A stretch of 64,000 nt of DNA from an uncultured Clostridia bacterium (lineage in GTDB: Bacteria > Bacillota > Clostridia > Christensenellales > UBA3700), in assembly GCA_948471525.1 (NCBI GenBank), contig CAOKSY010000009.1:8779-72778 (forward strand), given 5' to 3'. The notes under the pieces were generated by a model. That model ran no database searches, was not told the origin of the DNA, and worked only from the letters and a program-made list of their open reading frames with translations. Made by a program: the position numbers and the translations under genes. Shown in pieces: positions 49,452 through 58,184 of the stretch (the stretch's first letter is position 1; each line of letters starts with the position of its first letter).

Positions 49452-50540
49452 CTACGCAGTCTGCGTAAATACCATATTTATCTTACACGGACTGGTAACT
49501 CCTACGCAGTCCTTTATCGACACTCTTTTCCAATTTCCCGATCCGTTTTCATTTATCTCAAGCATGGGATTGCCGTCCTTTCCCAAGACGGGCGCGCCGG
49601 ATTCCATCGCCCATCTGCATTCGTATTCGTCAGCTATCGACGGCGTCTGCAGAGGCGAGGTAAACGCTCCGGTAATATCGTCCTTCTCCCAATAGCCGTC
49701 AGCCGCCCAATCGGCCGACAGATCGTCTCCTCTGAGCGTATCGCGTAAAACCAGCCTGAACAAATAATGATGGGTCTTCCCCTCTTCAAGTACGTACCTT
49801 CCGCTGTCTTCGCGCGCTATGTTTACAGTGATCCTGCAGTATCTCATATCGGCGGCAGTCTCGAATGCAACGGGACACACGAACATATTTACGTTGTCCG
49901 AACTATCCGAGCCCGCATAAGTGGCGTAAGTATATTTGACCGTACTGAAATTCAAGCCGTCCAACAAAATAGCGGAAGAACGCGCTGTGTCTATGCGAAG
50001 TTCTTCTCCGCCGTCTACAAGAGAAGAAAAATCGTTTTCTATCTCTATGCCGTCCGCTGTCGAGGCAGTCTCGACCAACTGTGTGCCCGTTGCTTCGTCA
50101 AGACGGTAAATTCTGCTCGCTCTGCTTGCAGAGGAAATATCTCCCGAGACGTAATTCCCGTCTTTGAGTTCCACCAACTGTATCATCGAACTCTTAGCAA
50201 AATTCTCCGGCAGATAAAATACAAAACTGTATTCGTATTTCAATCCCGATTTTCCATTGTTGTCCACGCTTATCACCGATTCTGCCCAAGAATTCATACG
50301 GACGGGACGCGTACTGTCCGTAACCTGCTGAATAAAAGGCGCGTTGATAAACGAATCGAATTTTCCCTTGTTTATAGAAAATCCGCAATTTATGGAAGCC
50401 ACTCCCGAAGAGTCTCCGCCGTGATCTATTCCCGATACGTAAGAGGCGAACGAATATATCGAAAACATCAAAGACAGCAGTAAAAGCACGCAGGATACGC
50501 AAAAGAATATTCCGCCGCTGTGTCTCTTGAGAAATTTCAC
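49452..50540 (-). CDS. SipW-dependent secreted protein, first gene of the fibre operon
   Basis: 362 residues from the GTG at 50540, which has GGGAGG nine bases upstream (the longer frame crosses this site). Signal: KFLKRHSGGIFFCVSCVLLLLSLMFSIYSFASYVSG, ending in the SY-type SipW context, with GVASINCGFSI beginning the mature part. Beta-rich domain with LNFSTVKYTYATYAGSD, CRITVNIAREDSG, HHYLFRLVLRD, FTSPLQTPSIADEYECRWAMESG. Not a family I can name. Its stop is 16 bases before the beta-helix gene. Confidence 0.75.
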   Translation of the reverse strand: MKFLKRHSGGIFFCVSCVLLLLSLMFSIYSFASYVSGIDHGGDSSGVASINCGFSINKGKFDSFINAPFIQQVTDSTRPVRMNSWAESVISVDNNGKSGLKYEYSFVFYLPENFAKSSMIQLVELKDGNYVSGDISSASRASRIYRLDEATGTQLVETASTADGIEIENDFSSLVDGGEELRIDTARSSAILLDGLNFSTVKYTYATYAGSDSSDNVNMFVCPVAFETAADMRYCRITVNIAREDSGRYVLEEGKTHHYLFRLVLRDTLRGDDLSADWAADGYWEKDDITGAFTSPLQTPSIADEYECRWAMESGAPVLGKDGNPMLEINENGSGNWKRVSIKDCVGVTSPCKINMVFTQTA

Positions 50541-50619
50541 CGTGTCCGACCTCCCGTAATTTAAAATGCAAAGTAAGTATATGCGCAATACACATAACAT
50601 ACATATCTTCTTCGCGGAT

Positions 50620-50648
50620 ATTTTATCACGACTTTTTTATTTTGACAA
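50620..50648 (-). promoter_or_regulatory. Promoter of the SipW/fibre operon
   Basis: TTGTCA (50643-50648), 17-base spacer, TAAAAT (50620-50625) on the minus strand, about 80 bases before the GTG start. The region 50649-50807 upstream is AT-rich and without a gene. Confidence 0.65.
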
Positions 50649-50807
50649 CAATTTTTATATGCTTTTTTTACAATTAATGTGATTTTTCTACAAAAAATAA
50701 ATATTCCGGAAAAATTATAAATCCGTATAGTCCAATATTTTACAATTAACTATAATTTATATAGATTATATATAATCCATAAATTATTAAAAGTTTATTA
50801 AAATTCA

Positions 50808-50839
50808 AAATAAAAAGACGGATCTCAACGATCCGTCTT
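50808..50839 (-). terminator. Terminator of rubrerythrin
   Basis: AAGACGGATC / GATCCGTCTT perfect 10-bp stem, five-base loop, TTTTATTTTG tail on the minus strand. Confidence 0.85.
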
Positions 50840-50858
50840 GCAACTGAATATCGGCGTA

Positions 50859-51395
50859 TCAATAATTGTCCGCGTGTATCTCGAAATAACTCTGCGGATG
50901 AGCGCACACGGGACATTCTTCGGGAGCTTTCGTGCCTACGACTATATGACCGCAGTTTCTGCATTCCCATACCTTTATTTCGCTCTTCTCGAATACGGAT
51001 GCCGTCTCGACGTTCTTCAACAAAGCGCGATATCTCTCCTCGTGACGTTTTTCTATTTCGCCTACGGCGCGGAATTTTGCGGCAAGTTCGGGAAAGCCCT
51101 CTTTCTCGGCAGTCTTGGCAAAATCTTCGTACATATCCGTCCACTCGTAATTTTCGCCGTTTGCAGCCTGCGCCAGATTACTTGCGGTGTTGCCTATGCC
51201 CTGCAACTCCTTGAGCCACATCTTTGCGTGTTCTTTCTCGTTGTCCGCAGTCTTGGCAAAGATAGAAGATATCTGTTCGAATCCCTCTTTTTTTGCTACC
51301 GACGCAAAATATGTGTATTTGTTTCTTGCCTGCGATTCTCCCGCAAAAGCCGCTTCGAGATTTTTCTCGGTCTGAGTTCCGGTGTATTTGCTCAT
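50859..51395 (-). CDS. rbr: Rubrerythrin
   Basis: 178 residues. Non-haem diiron peroxidase of anaerobes. N-terminal four-helix bundle with the ExxH motifs (AGESQARNKYTYFA at 19-32, DNEKEHAKMW at 51-60, EKRHEERYRALL near 115) and a C-terminal rubredoxin-type Fe(SCys)4 site CRNCGHIVVG...CPVCAHP. Marks an oxygen-sensitive lifestyle. Own SD (AAAAGGAG) and terminator; monocistronic. Confidence 0.95.
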   Translation of the reverse strand: MSKYTGTQTEKNLEAAFAGESQARNKYTYFASVAKKEGFEQISSIFAKTADNEKEHAKMWLKELQGIGNTASNLAQAANGENYEWTDMYEDFAKTAEKEGFPELAAKFRAVGEIEKRHEERYRALLKNVETASVFEKSEIKVWECRNCGHIVVGTKAPEECPVCAHPQSYFEIHADNY

Positions 51396-51454
51396 TTTAT
51401 CCTTCTCCTTTTATTATATTGCCGTATAAATACGGTTTTTATCAATTTAAATAT

Positions 51455-52909
51455 TTACAGTTTAAACACTCCGCATACGTCGAGTATCGACGTCACCAAT
51501 ATCGCGGCTATGCAGATCGGACATATATACTTGATCATCACGTTGAAAAATTTCTTTTTTGCAAATCTGCCGTTGAGTTCTATCTCGTCGGTGATAGTCT
51601 TGCAGTGTACTATATATCCTATAAATACGCACGTCAAAAACGCCGCTATCGGCATAAGCACCGAATTGCTGAGAAAATCGAACATATCGAGTATAGTCAT
51701 TCCCTTTATCGATACTTTTCCGAGTACTCCGAAACCGAGCGCGGACGGAATACCCAATAATAGCGTGCCTGCATATGCGATGACGGACGACTTTTTGCGT
51801 CCCAACTTGAATTTGTCGTTTATAATTGATACCACGGTCTCCAATAAAGATATTGCGGAAGTGAGCGCGGCAAACAGCACGAGCGCGAAAAACAGCGCGC
51901 CGAGTATTCCTCCTCCTACCTTACCGAACGTGGCGAACACCTTGGGAAGTTCTACAAACATAAGTCCGGGGCCCTGTCCCAAAGTCTCCGGACTTCCGCC
52001 CGAAAACGCAAACGCCGCTGGGATGATCATAAGTCCCGAAAGCATCGCTATGCCGGTGTCGAATATTTCTATCTGATGAACGGACGATTCTATCTTGGTC
52101 TCTTTCTTCATATAAGATCCGTAAGTGATCATTATACCCATTGCCAGCGACATCGAATAGAACAGCTGTCCGAGCGCGGCAAGCACCGTCTTGATGGAAA
52201 ACTTCTTGAAATCGGGAACTAAATAGTACTTTACTCCCTCCCACGCGCCGGGCATAGTCAATGTGTATATCGTAACTCCGACGGTGAGTATTACCAGCGC
52301 GGGCATGAGAAACTTGCTTGTCTTCTCTACTCCCTTCTCAACTCCGAACAAAACTATGACGAACGCTACCGTAATGAATATCGCAAAAAACAACAGCGAC
52401 TGCCACGGCGACGCTATAAACGACGAAAAAAATCCGTCTTGCGCCGCGTTTGTTCCGCCGCCTGTAATATAGGTAAAGAAATATTTGCCTACCCAGCCGC
52501 CTATTACCGAATAATAAGGCAGGATTATGATAGGTATCGCCGAACAGAGTATGCCCAAAAAAGCCCATTTCTTGTTGAGTTTTTTAAAAGAATTTATCGC
52601 GCTGACGCCCGTCTTTCTTCCGAGAGCTATCTCAGCCGTCATAAGTACAAAACCGAACGTGATCGCCAAAACTATATAAGTCAGCAAGAATATTCCGCCG
52701 CCGTACTTTGCCGCAAGATAGGGAAAGCGCCATATATTTCCGAGACCGACAGCCGAACCCGCCGCAGCAAGGACAAAGCCTATCTTGCTTGTAAATCCTC
52801 CGCGTTTTTTAGCAGATCCGCCCGCCGTTTCTACGTTGTCGGAAACTGCCCGACAATCGGCGTTATTCTCTTCTTGCGCCGTCTCTTGCGCAGCGTTTTT
52901 CTCATCCAT
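51455..52909 (-). CDS. Sodium:neurotransmitter symporter (SNF) family transporter
   Basis: 484 residues. Na+-coupled amino-acid-type transporter of the LeuT fold. Characteristic TM1 SKIGFVLAAAGSAVGLGNIWRFPYLAAKYGGG with the unwound GSAVGLGNIWRFP motif, about 11-12 helices. Preceded by an acidic, Asn/Glu-rich N-terminus. ATG 52909 chosen because AAGGTG stands eight bases upstream; the in-frame GTG at 52921 is part of that SD. Substrate unknown. Confidence 0.92.
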   Translation of the reverse strand: MDEKNAAQETAQEENNADCRAVSDNVETAGGSAKKRGGFTSKIGFVLAAAGSAVGLGNIWRFPYLAAKYGGGIFLLTYIVLAITFGFVLMTAEIALGRKTGVSAINSFKKLNKKWAFLGILCSAIPIIILPYYSVIGGWVGKYFFTYITGGGTNAAQDGFFSSFIASPWQSLLFFAIFITVAFVIVLFGVEKGVEKTSKFLMPALVILTVGVTIYTLTMPGAWEGVKYYLVPDFKKFSIKTVLAALGQLFYSMSLAMGIMITYGSYMKKETKIESSVHQIEIFDTGIAMLSGLMIIPAAFAFSGGSPETLGQGPGLMFVELPKVFATFGKVGGGILGALFFALVLFAALTSAISLLETVVSIINDKFKLGRKKSSVIAYAGTLLLGIPSALGFGVLGKVSIKGMTILDMFDFLSNSVLMPIAAFLTCVFIGYIVHCKTITDEIELNGRFAKKKFFNVMIKYICPICIAAILVTSILDVCGVFKL

Positions 52910-53082
52910 TATGTAGTTCACCTTAAAGTATTTTTACCAGTTTAGCATATATTGCCGTCAAAAGCAAGATAAAAGCCGATAAATAGCCGAAATGCGGGAT
53001 AATTCAAATGTTTTTATTAAAAAGATTTTTTATGTAACGAGGCGCTAGCCGTCGTCCCACGCTCCGTTGAAAATAATACGAA

Positions 53083-53859
53083 CTATTTTATATCCTGTTG
53101 CGACAGCCACATAGACATCATTGTCTTCTGCGGCAGAAATTTGGCAAGCAAATGAGCGAGTTTGACATATCCGCCGTATATAGACATATCCTTATTCTTT
53201 TTTGCGTCTCTCAAAGCTTTTTTCGCGACGACGTCGGGAGAGGTGATGTGAGGAAATTTCGTCGTACCTTTTTTTGCGCCTATGGACGCGCGCTCTATCA
53301 GCCGCGTTTCCATCCAACCCGCGCACACTGCCGTCGCGCATATGCCGCGCGGTCTCAATTCTCTGTTGAGCGCTCGCGTATAATTGCGGACAAACGCTTT
53401 TGTCGAGCTGTAAATATTTTGATAAGGCAGAGGCTGAAAAGCCGCCTGCGAAGCCATATTGACTATATGCGCTCCCTTCTCCATATAGGGCAGACACAGC
53501 AATCCCATAGCCGTGAGCGCGCAGACGTTGAGGTCGATCATATTCAACGAAGTCGTCAGATCTATATCCGCATAATCGCAAAATTTGGCAAATCCGGCGC
53601 AATTGACTAGCCACGTGATTTGCGGCTGTTCTTCTTCAAACATATCGCTTATGACGCCGAAATTATTTCTATCGGTTAGATCCATAGAAAACGTGCGCGC
53701 CCGATCGCCTATCTCCGCCTTTAATTCGTTTAGCCTGCCTATATTGCGACCCAAACACCATATCTCTTCTATCCCCTTTTTCTTTGACAGCAGACGCGCA
53801 AACTCTCTTCCTATGCCGCTGCTCGCTCCGGTGACTACCGCGATTTTCTTTTTTTCCAT
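53083..53859 (-). CDS. Short-chain dehydrogenase/reductase (classical SDR)
   Basis: 258 residues. NAD(P)-binding TGASSGIG (10-17), NCAG (86-89), catalytic Ser/Tyr/Lys in NMASQAAFQP, YSSTK (157-161), and the following CAGWMETRL. Family members reduce oxo-acids, steroids or fatty-acid intermediates; specificity cannot be read. The C-terminal part is amphipathic with KLAHLLAKFLPQKTMMSMWL, as in membrane-associated reductases of the YqjQ/DltE type. Single gene, GGGAGG upstream. Confidence 0.9.
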   Translation of the reverse strand: MEKKKIAVVTGASSGIGREFARLLSKKKGIEEIWCLGRNIGRLNELKAEIGDRARTFSMDLTDRNNFGVISDMFEEEQPQITWLVNCAGFAKFCDYADIDLTTSLNMIDLNVCALTAMGLLCLPYMEKGAHIVNMASQAAFQPLPYQNIYSSTKAFVRNYTRALNRELRPRGICATAVCAGWMETRLIERASIGAKKGTTKFPHITSPDVVAKKALRDAKKNKDMSIYGGYVKLAHLLAKFLPQKTMMSMWLSQQDIK

Positions 53860-53918
53860 ATTGTCCCTCCCTGATGTGATTATTCACTTTCGAGTAATTT
53901 ATATTCTTCAGACCGCGC

Positions 53919-53948
53919 AAAAAAGCAAGCGCCGACAGACGCTTGCTT
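53919..53948 (-). terminator. Terminator of cysE-cysS
   Basis: AAGCAAGCG / CGCTTGCTT perfect stem, eight-base loop, TTTT tail on the minus strand. Confidence 0.85.
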
Positions 53949-53977
53949 TCATTGCTTGTTTTCATTATTTATAGCGA

Positions 53978-55366
53978 TTAATTTTTTACTATTTTATATC
54001 CGTCTTTGGAATCTAGCACAGAATAACCGCTTTCGTAGAGTTTTGCCCTCAATGCGTCCGCGACGGCAAAGTCCTTGCGTTTTTTCGCCTCGAATCTCTC
54101 TTCCGCGAGTTTCTTTATCTCTTCGGGGATATCCTCTTGCGCTTCTTCCGAAGGCTGAGCATTATCCAAAGAAAGACCGAGCACTTTATCGAATTCCAAC
54201 GCAAGCGCGTAGATATCCTTGCTCTTGGGCTCTTTTACCATAGTCCATACAACGCCGAGAGCAAGCGGTATATTGAGATCGTCGTTTACAGCCTCGTCAA
54301 ACTGCTTTTTATATTCGGCGAGTTTTGCCGCGTCGGTCGCAACGGAACTTACTTTGTGTTGATAGAGCGCGTTGAGAAGTCTCAAGTATGAAGTCTTTGC
54401 GCCGTCCATTCCCTCAAAAGTAAAGTTGAGTTTTTTTCTGTAATGAGCGTTGAGACAGAAATATCTGTAATCGAGCGCGCGGTATCCCATATCTTCGAGC
54501 TGGCTTATTCTGTATACGTTGCCGAGACTTTTTGACATCTTGCCGTTGTTGACGAGCATAAACTCGCTGTGTACCCAGTAGTTGACGGTCTTATGTCCCT
54601 CCAGCGCCTCGTTCTGCGCTATTTCGTTTTCGTGATGGACGGGTATGGCGTCTACGCCGCCTGTATGGATGTCGAAGTGATCGCCGAGATATTTTCTGCT
54701 CATCGTCGAACATTCTATATGCCAGCCCGGATAGCCCATTCCCCACGGACTTTCCCACTGCATTATATGCTGAGGATCGGCTTTTTTCCAGACGGCGAAA
54801 TCCGCGGGATGTCTCTTCTGTCCGTTGACTTCCACTCTCGCGCCCGCCTGCTGATCTTCGAGACTCAGTCTCGAAAGTTTGCCGTATTCGGGAAACTTGG
54901 AAATATCGTAATATATGCCGTCGTCGATCTCGTAAGCGTATCCTTTATCGAGCAGAGTCTGCACGTCCTTTATCATTTCATTGATATGATCGGTAGCCTT
55001 AGAGATGACTTCCGGCTTGCCGATATTGAGTTTCTTGAAATCTTCAAAAAAATAATTAGTGTAGAATTCGGCTATCTCCCACGGCGTTTTCTGCTGTTCT
55101 CTCGCCGCCTTTGCCATCTTGTCCTCGCCCTCGTCTCCGTCAGAAAGAAGATGTCCTACGTCGGTGATGTTCATTACTCCCTTGAGTTTGTAACCGTCGT
55201 ATTTGAGCACGCGGCGGAATATATCCATAAAGATATAAGTGCGAAGATTACCTATGTGCGCATAGCTGTACACCGTCGGTCCGCAGCTGTACATCGTCGC
55301 CTTGCCCTCTTTCAACGGCGAGAATTCTTCCTTTTGTCTTGTCAAAGTATTGTAGATTTTCAACAT
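53978..55366 (-). CDS. cysS: Cysteinyl-tRNA synthetase
   Basis: 462 residues, standard. Class I aaRS with HIGH box SYAHIGNLRTY (~33-43), Zn site beginning at CGPT, WHIECSTMS and MSKS box NGKMSKSLGNV. C-terminal anticodon-binding part contains EAKKRKDFAVADALRAKL. Follows cysE by 24 bases; both are under the Cys T-box. In most Clostridia mrnC comes next, but here it has moved to 3 kb. Confidence 0.97.
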   Translation of the reverse strand: MLKIYNTLTRQKEEFSPLKEGKATMYSCGPTVYSYAHIGNLRTYIFMDIFRRVLKYDGYKLKGVMNITDVGHLLSDGDEGEDKMAKAAREQQKTPWEIAEFYTNYFFEDFKKLNIGKPEVISKATDHINEMIKDVQTLLDKGYAYEIDDGIYYDISKFPEYGKLSRLSLEDQQAGARVEVNGQKRHPADFAVWKKADPQHIMQWESPWGMGYPGWHIECSTMSRKYLGDHFDIHTGGVDAIPVHHENEIAQNEALEGHKTVNYWVHSEFMLVNNGKMSKSLGNVYRISQLEDMGYRALDYRYFCLNAHYRKKLNFTFEGMDGAKTSYLRLLNALYQHKVSSVATDAAKLAEYKKQFDEAVNDDLNIPLALGVVWTMVKEPKSKDIYALALEFDKVLGLSLDNAQPSEEAQEDIPEEIKKLAEERFEAKKRKDFAVADALRAKLYESGYSVLDSKDGYKIVKN

Positions 55367-55390
55367 ATATAAACTCCGATATAATTATTG

Positions 55391-56137
55391 TCAGTCTTTG
55401 TTTAGATTTTCTTTTTCGACGTCGATCTTATCTTCCAGTTCGACTATCTCGCGCTCGATCGCGTTTTCCTTTCCGCTATCCTCGACGGAGTTCTCCTGAG
55501 TGATAGAATACTTGCAGGATTTTATTCTCAACGCATCCTCGAGTTTTTCTATTCTCCTGTTGAGACGCGCAAATTCTTCGAGTATCGGATCGGGAAGTTT
55601 TTGATCTATATCGTCGACGCGCACGTCGTTGAATTTCACCACTCTTCCCGGCACTCCGACGACCGTCGAATTGGGCGGCACGTCCTTGAGTACTACGCTG
55701 CCCGCGCCTATCTTGGAATTGTGTCCGACGACTATCGGACCGAGTACCTTTGCGCCCGCCGAGATCATCACGTTGTCTTCTATAGTCGGATGTCTTTTTC
55801 CCGTATCTTTTCCCGTGCCGCCCAAGGTCACGCCTTGATATATCAGCACGTTGGTGCCTATCTCCACCGTCTCTCCGATTACCACTCCCACGCCGTGATC
55901 GATAAACACTCCGCCCGCGATCTTTGCGGCGGGATGTATGTCTATTCCCGTCTTACGTCTCGTGCCGCCTGCAATGAGTTTTGCCAGATATTTCATACCG
56001 TGATTGTAAAACCAATGCGCGAATCTATGTCTGTACAAAGCCTTGAAGCCGCCGTACGTAAAAAATATTTCAAATTTATTTCTTGCCGCGGGATCTTTGT
56101 CCAAAGCCGCCTGCAAGTCCATCTTTATCTTTCCCAT
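55391..56137 (-). CDS. cysE: Serine O-acetyltransferase
   Basis: About 249 residues. Acetylates Ser for cysteine synthesis. N-terminal helical part (DLQAALDKDPAARNKFEIFF), then the left-handed beta-helix with hexapeptide repeats (IDIHPAAKIAGGVFIDHGVGVVIGETVEIG, LGGTGK) and active-site His in DHGVG and GKRHPTI. An unusual C-terminal extension (about 190-249) is a charged coiled coil (NRRIEKLEDALRI...EREIVELEDKIDVEKENL). ATG 56137 with GAGG five bases upstream; an upstream GTG is in the SD. T-box controlled. Confidence 0.93.
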   Translation of the reverse strand: MGKIKMDLQAALDKDPAARNKFEIFFTYGGFKALYRHRFAHWFYNHGMKYLAKLIAGGTRRKTGIDIHPAAKIAGGVFIDHGVGVVIGETVEIGTNVLIYQGVTLGGTGKDTGKRHPTIEDNVMISAGAKVLGPIVVGHNSKIGAGSVVLKDVPPNSTVVGVPGRVVKFNDVRVDDIDQKLPDPILEEFARLNRRIEKLEDALRIKSCKYSITQENSVEDSGKENAIEREIVELEDKIDVEKENLNKD

Positions 56138-56171
56138 ACCCACCTCATTTTATGGCTAATATTATAAATAA

Positions 56172-56371
56172 AAAGAGCACCCGTCTTCAAAGACGATTGC
56201 TCGCGGTTCCACTTTGATTGAATGTTATACATTCCTCTCATAGGTCTTAACGCGACCAGAACGCGCGGTATTTCCCCCGCGGGCAAGCGAACCGCACTTC
56301 GTTATTCTCTGTCGAAAAGGCTTTCAGCCGACGGCCTTTTTCTCTGTACTAAAGCAAAATAACTACTCTTG
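56172..56371 (-). promoter_or_regulatory. Cysteine T-box riboswitch of the cysE-cysS operon
   Basis: On the minus strand the leader starts near AAGAGTAG (56363-56370); the specifier is TGC (56294-56296, in GAAGTGCGG), i.e. Cys. The T-box is AAAGTGGAACCGCGA (56201-56215). It is followed by the terminator hairpin GAGCA...TGCTC (56175-56202) with TTTTTATTT. Uncharged tRNA-Cys would bind and favour the antiterminator. Arrangement and spacing are canonical. Confidence 0.92.
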
Positions 56372-56404
56372 ATCGCTTATTGCCGTATTGTCTTTTATAT
56401 TTGT

Positions 56405-56433
56405 ATTATATGTAACGCGGTCGTTTTTGTCAA
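56405..56433 (-). promoter_or_regulatory. Consensus promoter of the cysteine T-box operon
   Basis: TTGACA (56428-56433), 17-base spacer, TATAAT (56405-56410). It begins only 34 bases after the argS stop codon. Confidence 0.85.
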
Positions 56434-56466
56434 CCGATTTGAGAATATTGACCGCGCCGCCTGCCG

Positions 56467-58155
56467 TCACATCTTGTACGGAGTTGCTATACCGAGAAGG
56501 GACAGCGCGTTTTTCAGCACCTGTCTGGTGGCTTTCGTCAAGAGAAGACGGGCGTTTTTTATACCCTCGCGCTCGGTATTTATCTTGTGCTCGAAATAGA
56601 ACTTGTTGAACGCCTGCGACAGATCGACCGCAAATCTCGTGACTATGCTGGGCTCGTACTTTCTCGCGCTCTCTTTGAGTATCTCGGGATACTTTTCCAA
56701 AAGCGATACTATGGCTTTGCAGGAATCGCTGTCCAATCCCGCGTAATCTATCTCCTCGCCGACTTCGCCGCACTTTTCAAAAAGACTGTTGCATCTCGCA
56801 TAAGTATACTGCACGTAAGGTCCCGTCTCTCCCTCGAAATTGAGCACTTTGTCAAACGAAAAGACAATATCTTTTATCCTGCCGTTGTACAGCACTCCGA
56901 AGAGAACCGCTCCGACTCCCACTTGCTCGGCTATCTCTTCTTTGCCCTCGAGATCGGGATTTTTTTCGTCAATTACGGCTTTAGCCTTAGCTACCGCCGT
57001 ATTGAGCACGTCCTCGAGAAATACGACGTTGCCGTCGCGCGTGGACATAGATCCGTTTTCCAAGGATACCATTCCGTGCGCTACGTGTATCATATCCTGG
57101 GACCATTCGCAGCCCATCATCTCGAGCACTTTGAATACTTGGCGGAAATGCAGGTTTTGCTGATAAGCAACGACGTAAAGGCACTTATAGAAATCGTAAG
57201 TATTCTTTCTGTAGAAAGCCGCCGCCATATCTCTCGTCGCATACAGCGTCGCGCCGTCTGATCTTTGCAAAAGACACGGAGGCATAGAGTCGTCGACGAA
57301 CTTGACGACTTTCGCGCCGTCGCTTTCCTCGAGAAGTCCCTGCTTAGTCAACTCGTCCAACACGGGTTGCATCTTGTCGTTGTAAAAAGATTCGCCCGCA
57401 TAGCTGTCAAACTCTATATTCAGTCTCTCATATATTTTTTTGACTTCCTTGAGCGTGATCGCCTTGAAATATTCAAAGAGTTGGAGCGCTTCTTTATCGC
57501 CGTCTTCTATGGCTTTAAACCACTTTCTTGCTTCGTCGGCAAGAGAAGGATCCGTCTCTTCTTCCTTATGAAAACGCACGTATATATCTACGAGCGCTCT
57601 CACGCCTCTTTCGTCTATCTCTTTTCTGTCGCCCCAGAGTTTGTATGCCACGATAAGCTTGCCGAATTGCGTACCCCAATCTCCGAGATGATTTATACCG
57701 ACGACGTTATAGCCAAGCGCCTTATGTATCCTGTATATAGCTCCGCCCAAAGCGGTGTTGAGCAAGTGTCCCATATGGAATGGCTTTGCGATATTGACAG
57801 ACGAATAGTCGATACATACCGTCTTGCCTTCTCCCTCGTTGCTTGCGCCGTAAGCGCTGCCTTCGCCAAGCACTCTGTCGAGAACTTGCTTGGAATAAAG
57901 CATATTGTCAAGCGTGAAATTGACGAATCCCGCCACTGCCTGCACGTCCTTTATGATGCCGCCTACCTTTACTTTTGCCGCTATTTCCTGCGCGATTGCG
58001 GCGGGAGACTTCCTCATCTCTTTTGCAAGTTTAAAACACGGTATGCAGAGATCTCCCATACCGCTGTCTTTCGGCGCCGCGACAAGTCCGTAGAGACTCT
58101 GCGCGTCAAACCCTTCGATATTTATACTGTCAATTATCAGCTGCTTGTAATCCAT
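56467..58155 (-). CDS. argS: Arginyl-tRNA synthetase
   Basis: 562 residues. Class I aaRS. HIGH box is FHMGHLLNTALGGA, the KMSKS counterpart is MSTRDGNVV (as is normal in ArgS), and NHLGDWGTQFGKL is conserved. N-terminal Add-1 domain (1-90) for the tRNA D-loop and C-terminal anticodon domain (FYFEHKIN...RLLLTKATRQVLKNALSLLGI) are complete. ATG 58155; the frame's longer N-terminal extension is coding noise from ychF. Co-transcribed with ychF and plsY. Confidence 0.96.
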   Translation of the reverse strand: MDYKQLIIDSINIEGFDAQSLYGLVAAPKDSGMGDLCIPCFKLAKEMRKSPAAIAQEIAAKVKVGGIIKDVQAVAGFVNFTLDNMLYSKQVLDRVLGEGSAYGASNEGEGKTVCIDYSSVNIAKPFHMGHLLNTALGGAIYRIHKALGYNVVGINHLGDWGTQFGKLIVAYKLWGDRKEIDERGVRALVDIYVRFHKEEETDPSLADEARKWFKAIEDGDKEALQLFEYFKAITLKEVKKIYERLNIEFDSYAGESFYNDKMQPVLDELTKQGLLEESDGAKVVKFVDDSMPPCLLQRSDGATLYATRDMAAAFYRKNTYDFYKCLYVVAYQQNLHFRQVFKVLEMMGCEWSQDMIHVAHGMVSLENGSMSTRDGNVVFLEDVLNTAVAKAKAVIDEKNPDLEGKEEIAEQVGVGAVLFGVLYNGRIKDIVFSFDKVLNFEGETGPYVQYTYARCNSLFEKCGEVGEEIDYAGLDSDSCKAIVSLLEKYPEILKESARKYEPSIVTRFAVDLSQAFNKFYFEHKINTEREGIKNARLLLTKATRQVLKNALSLLGIATPYKM

Positions 58156-58184
58156 ATTTTCTCCGATGACCGCCGTACGCGGTT

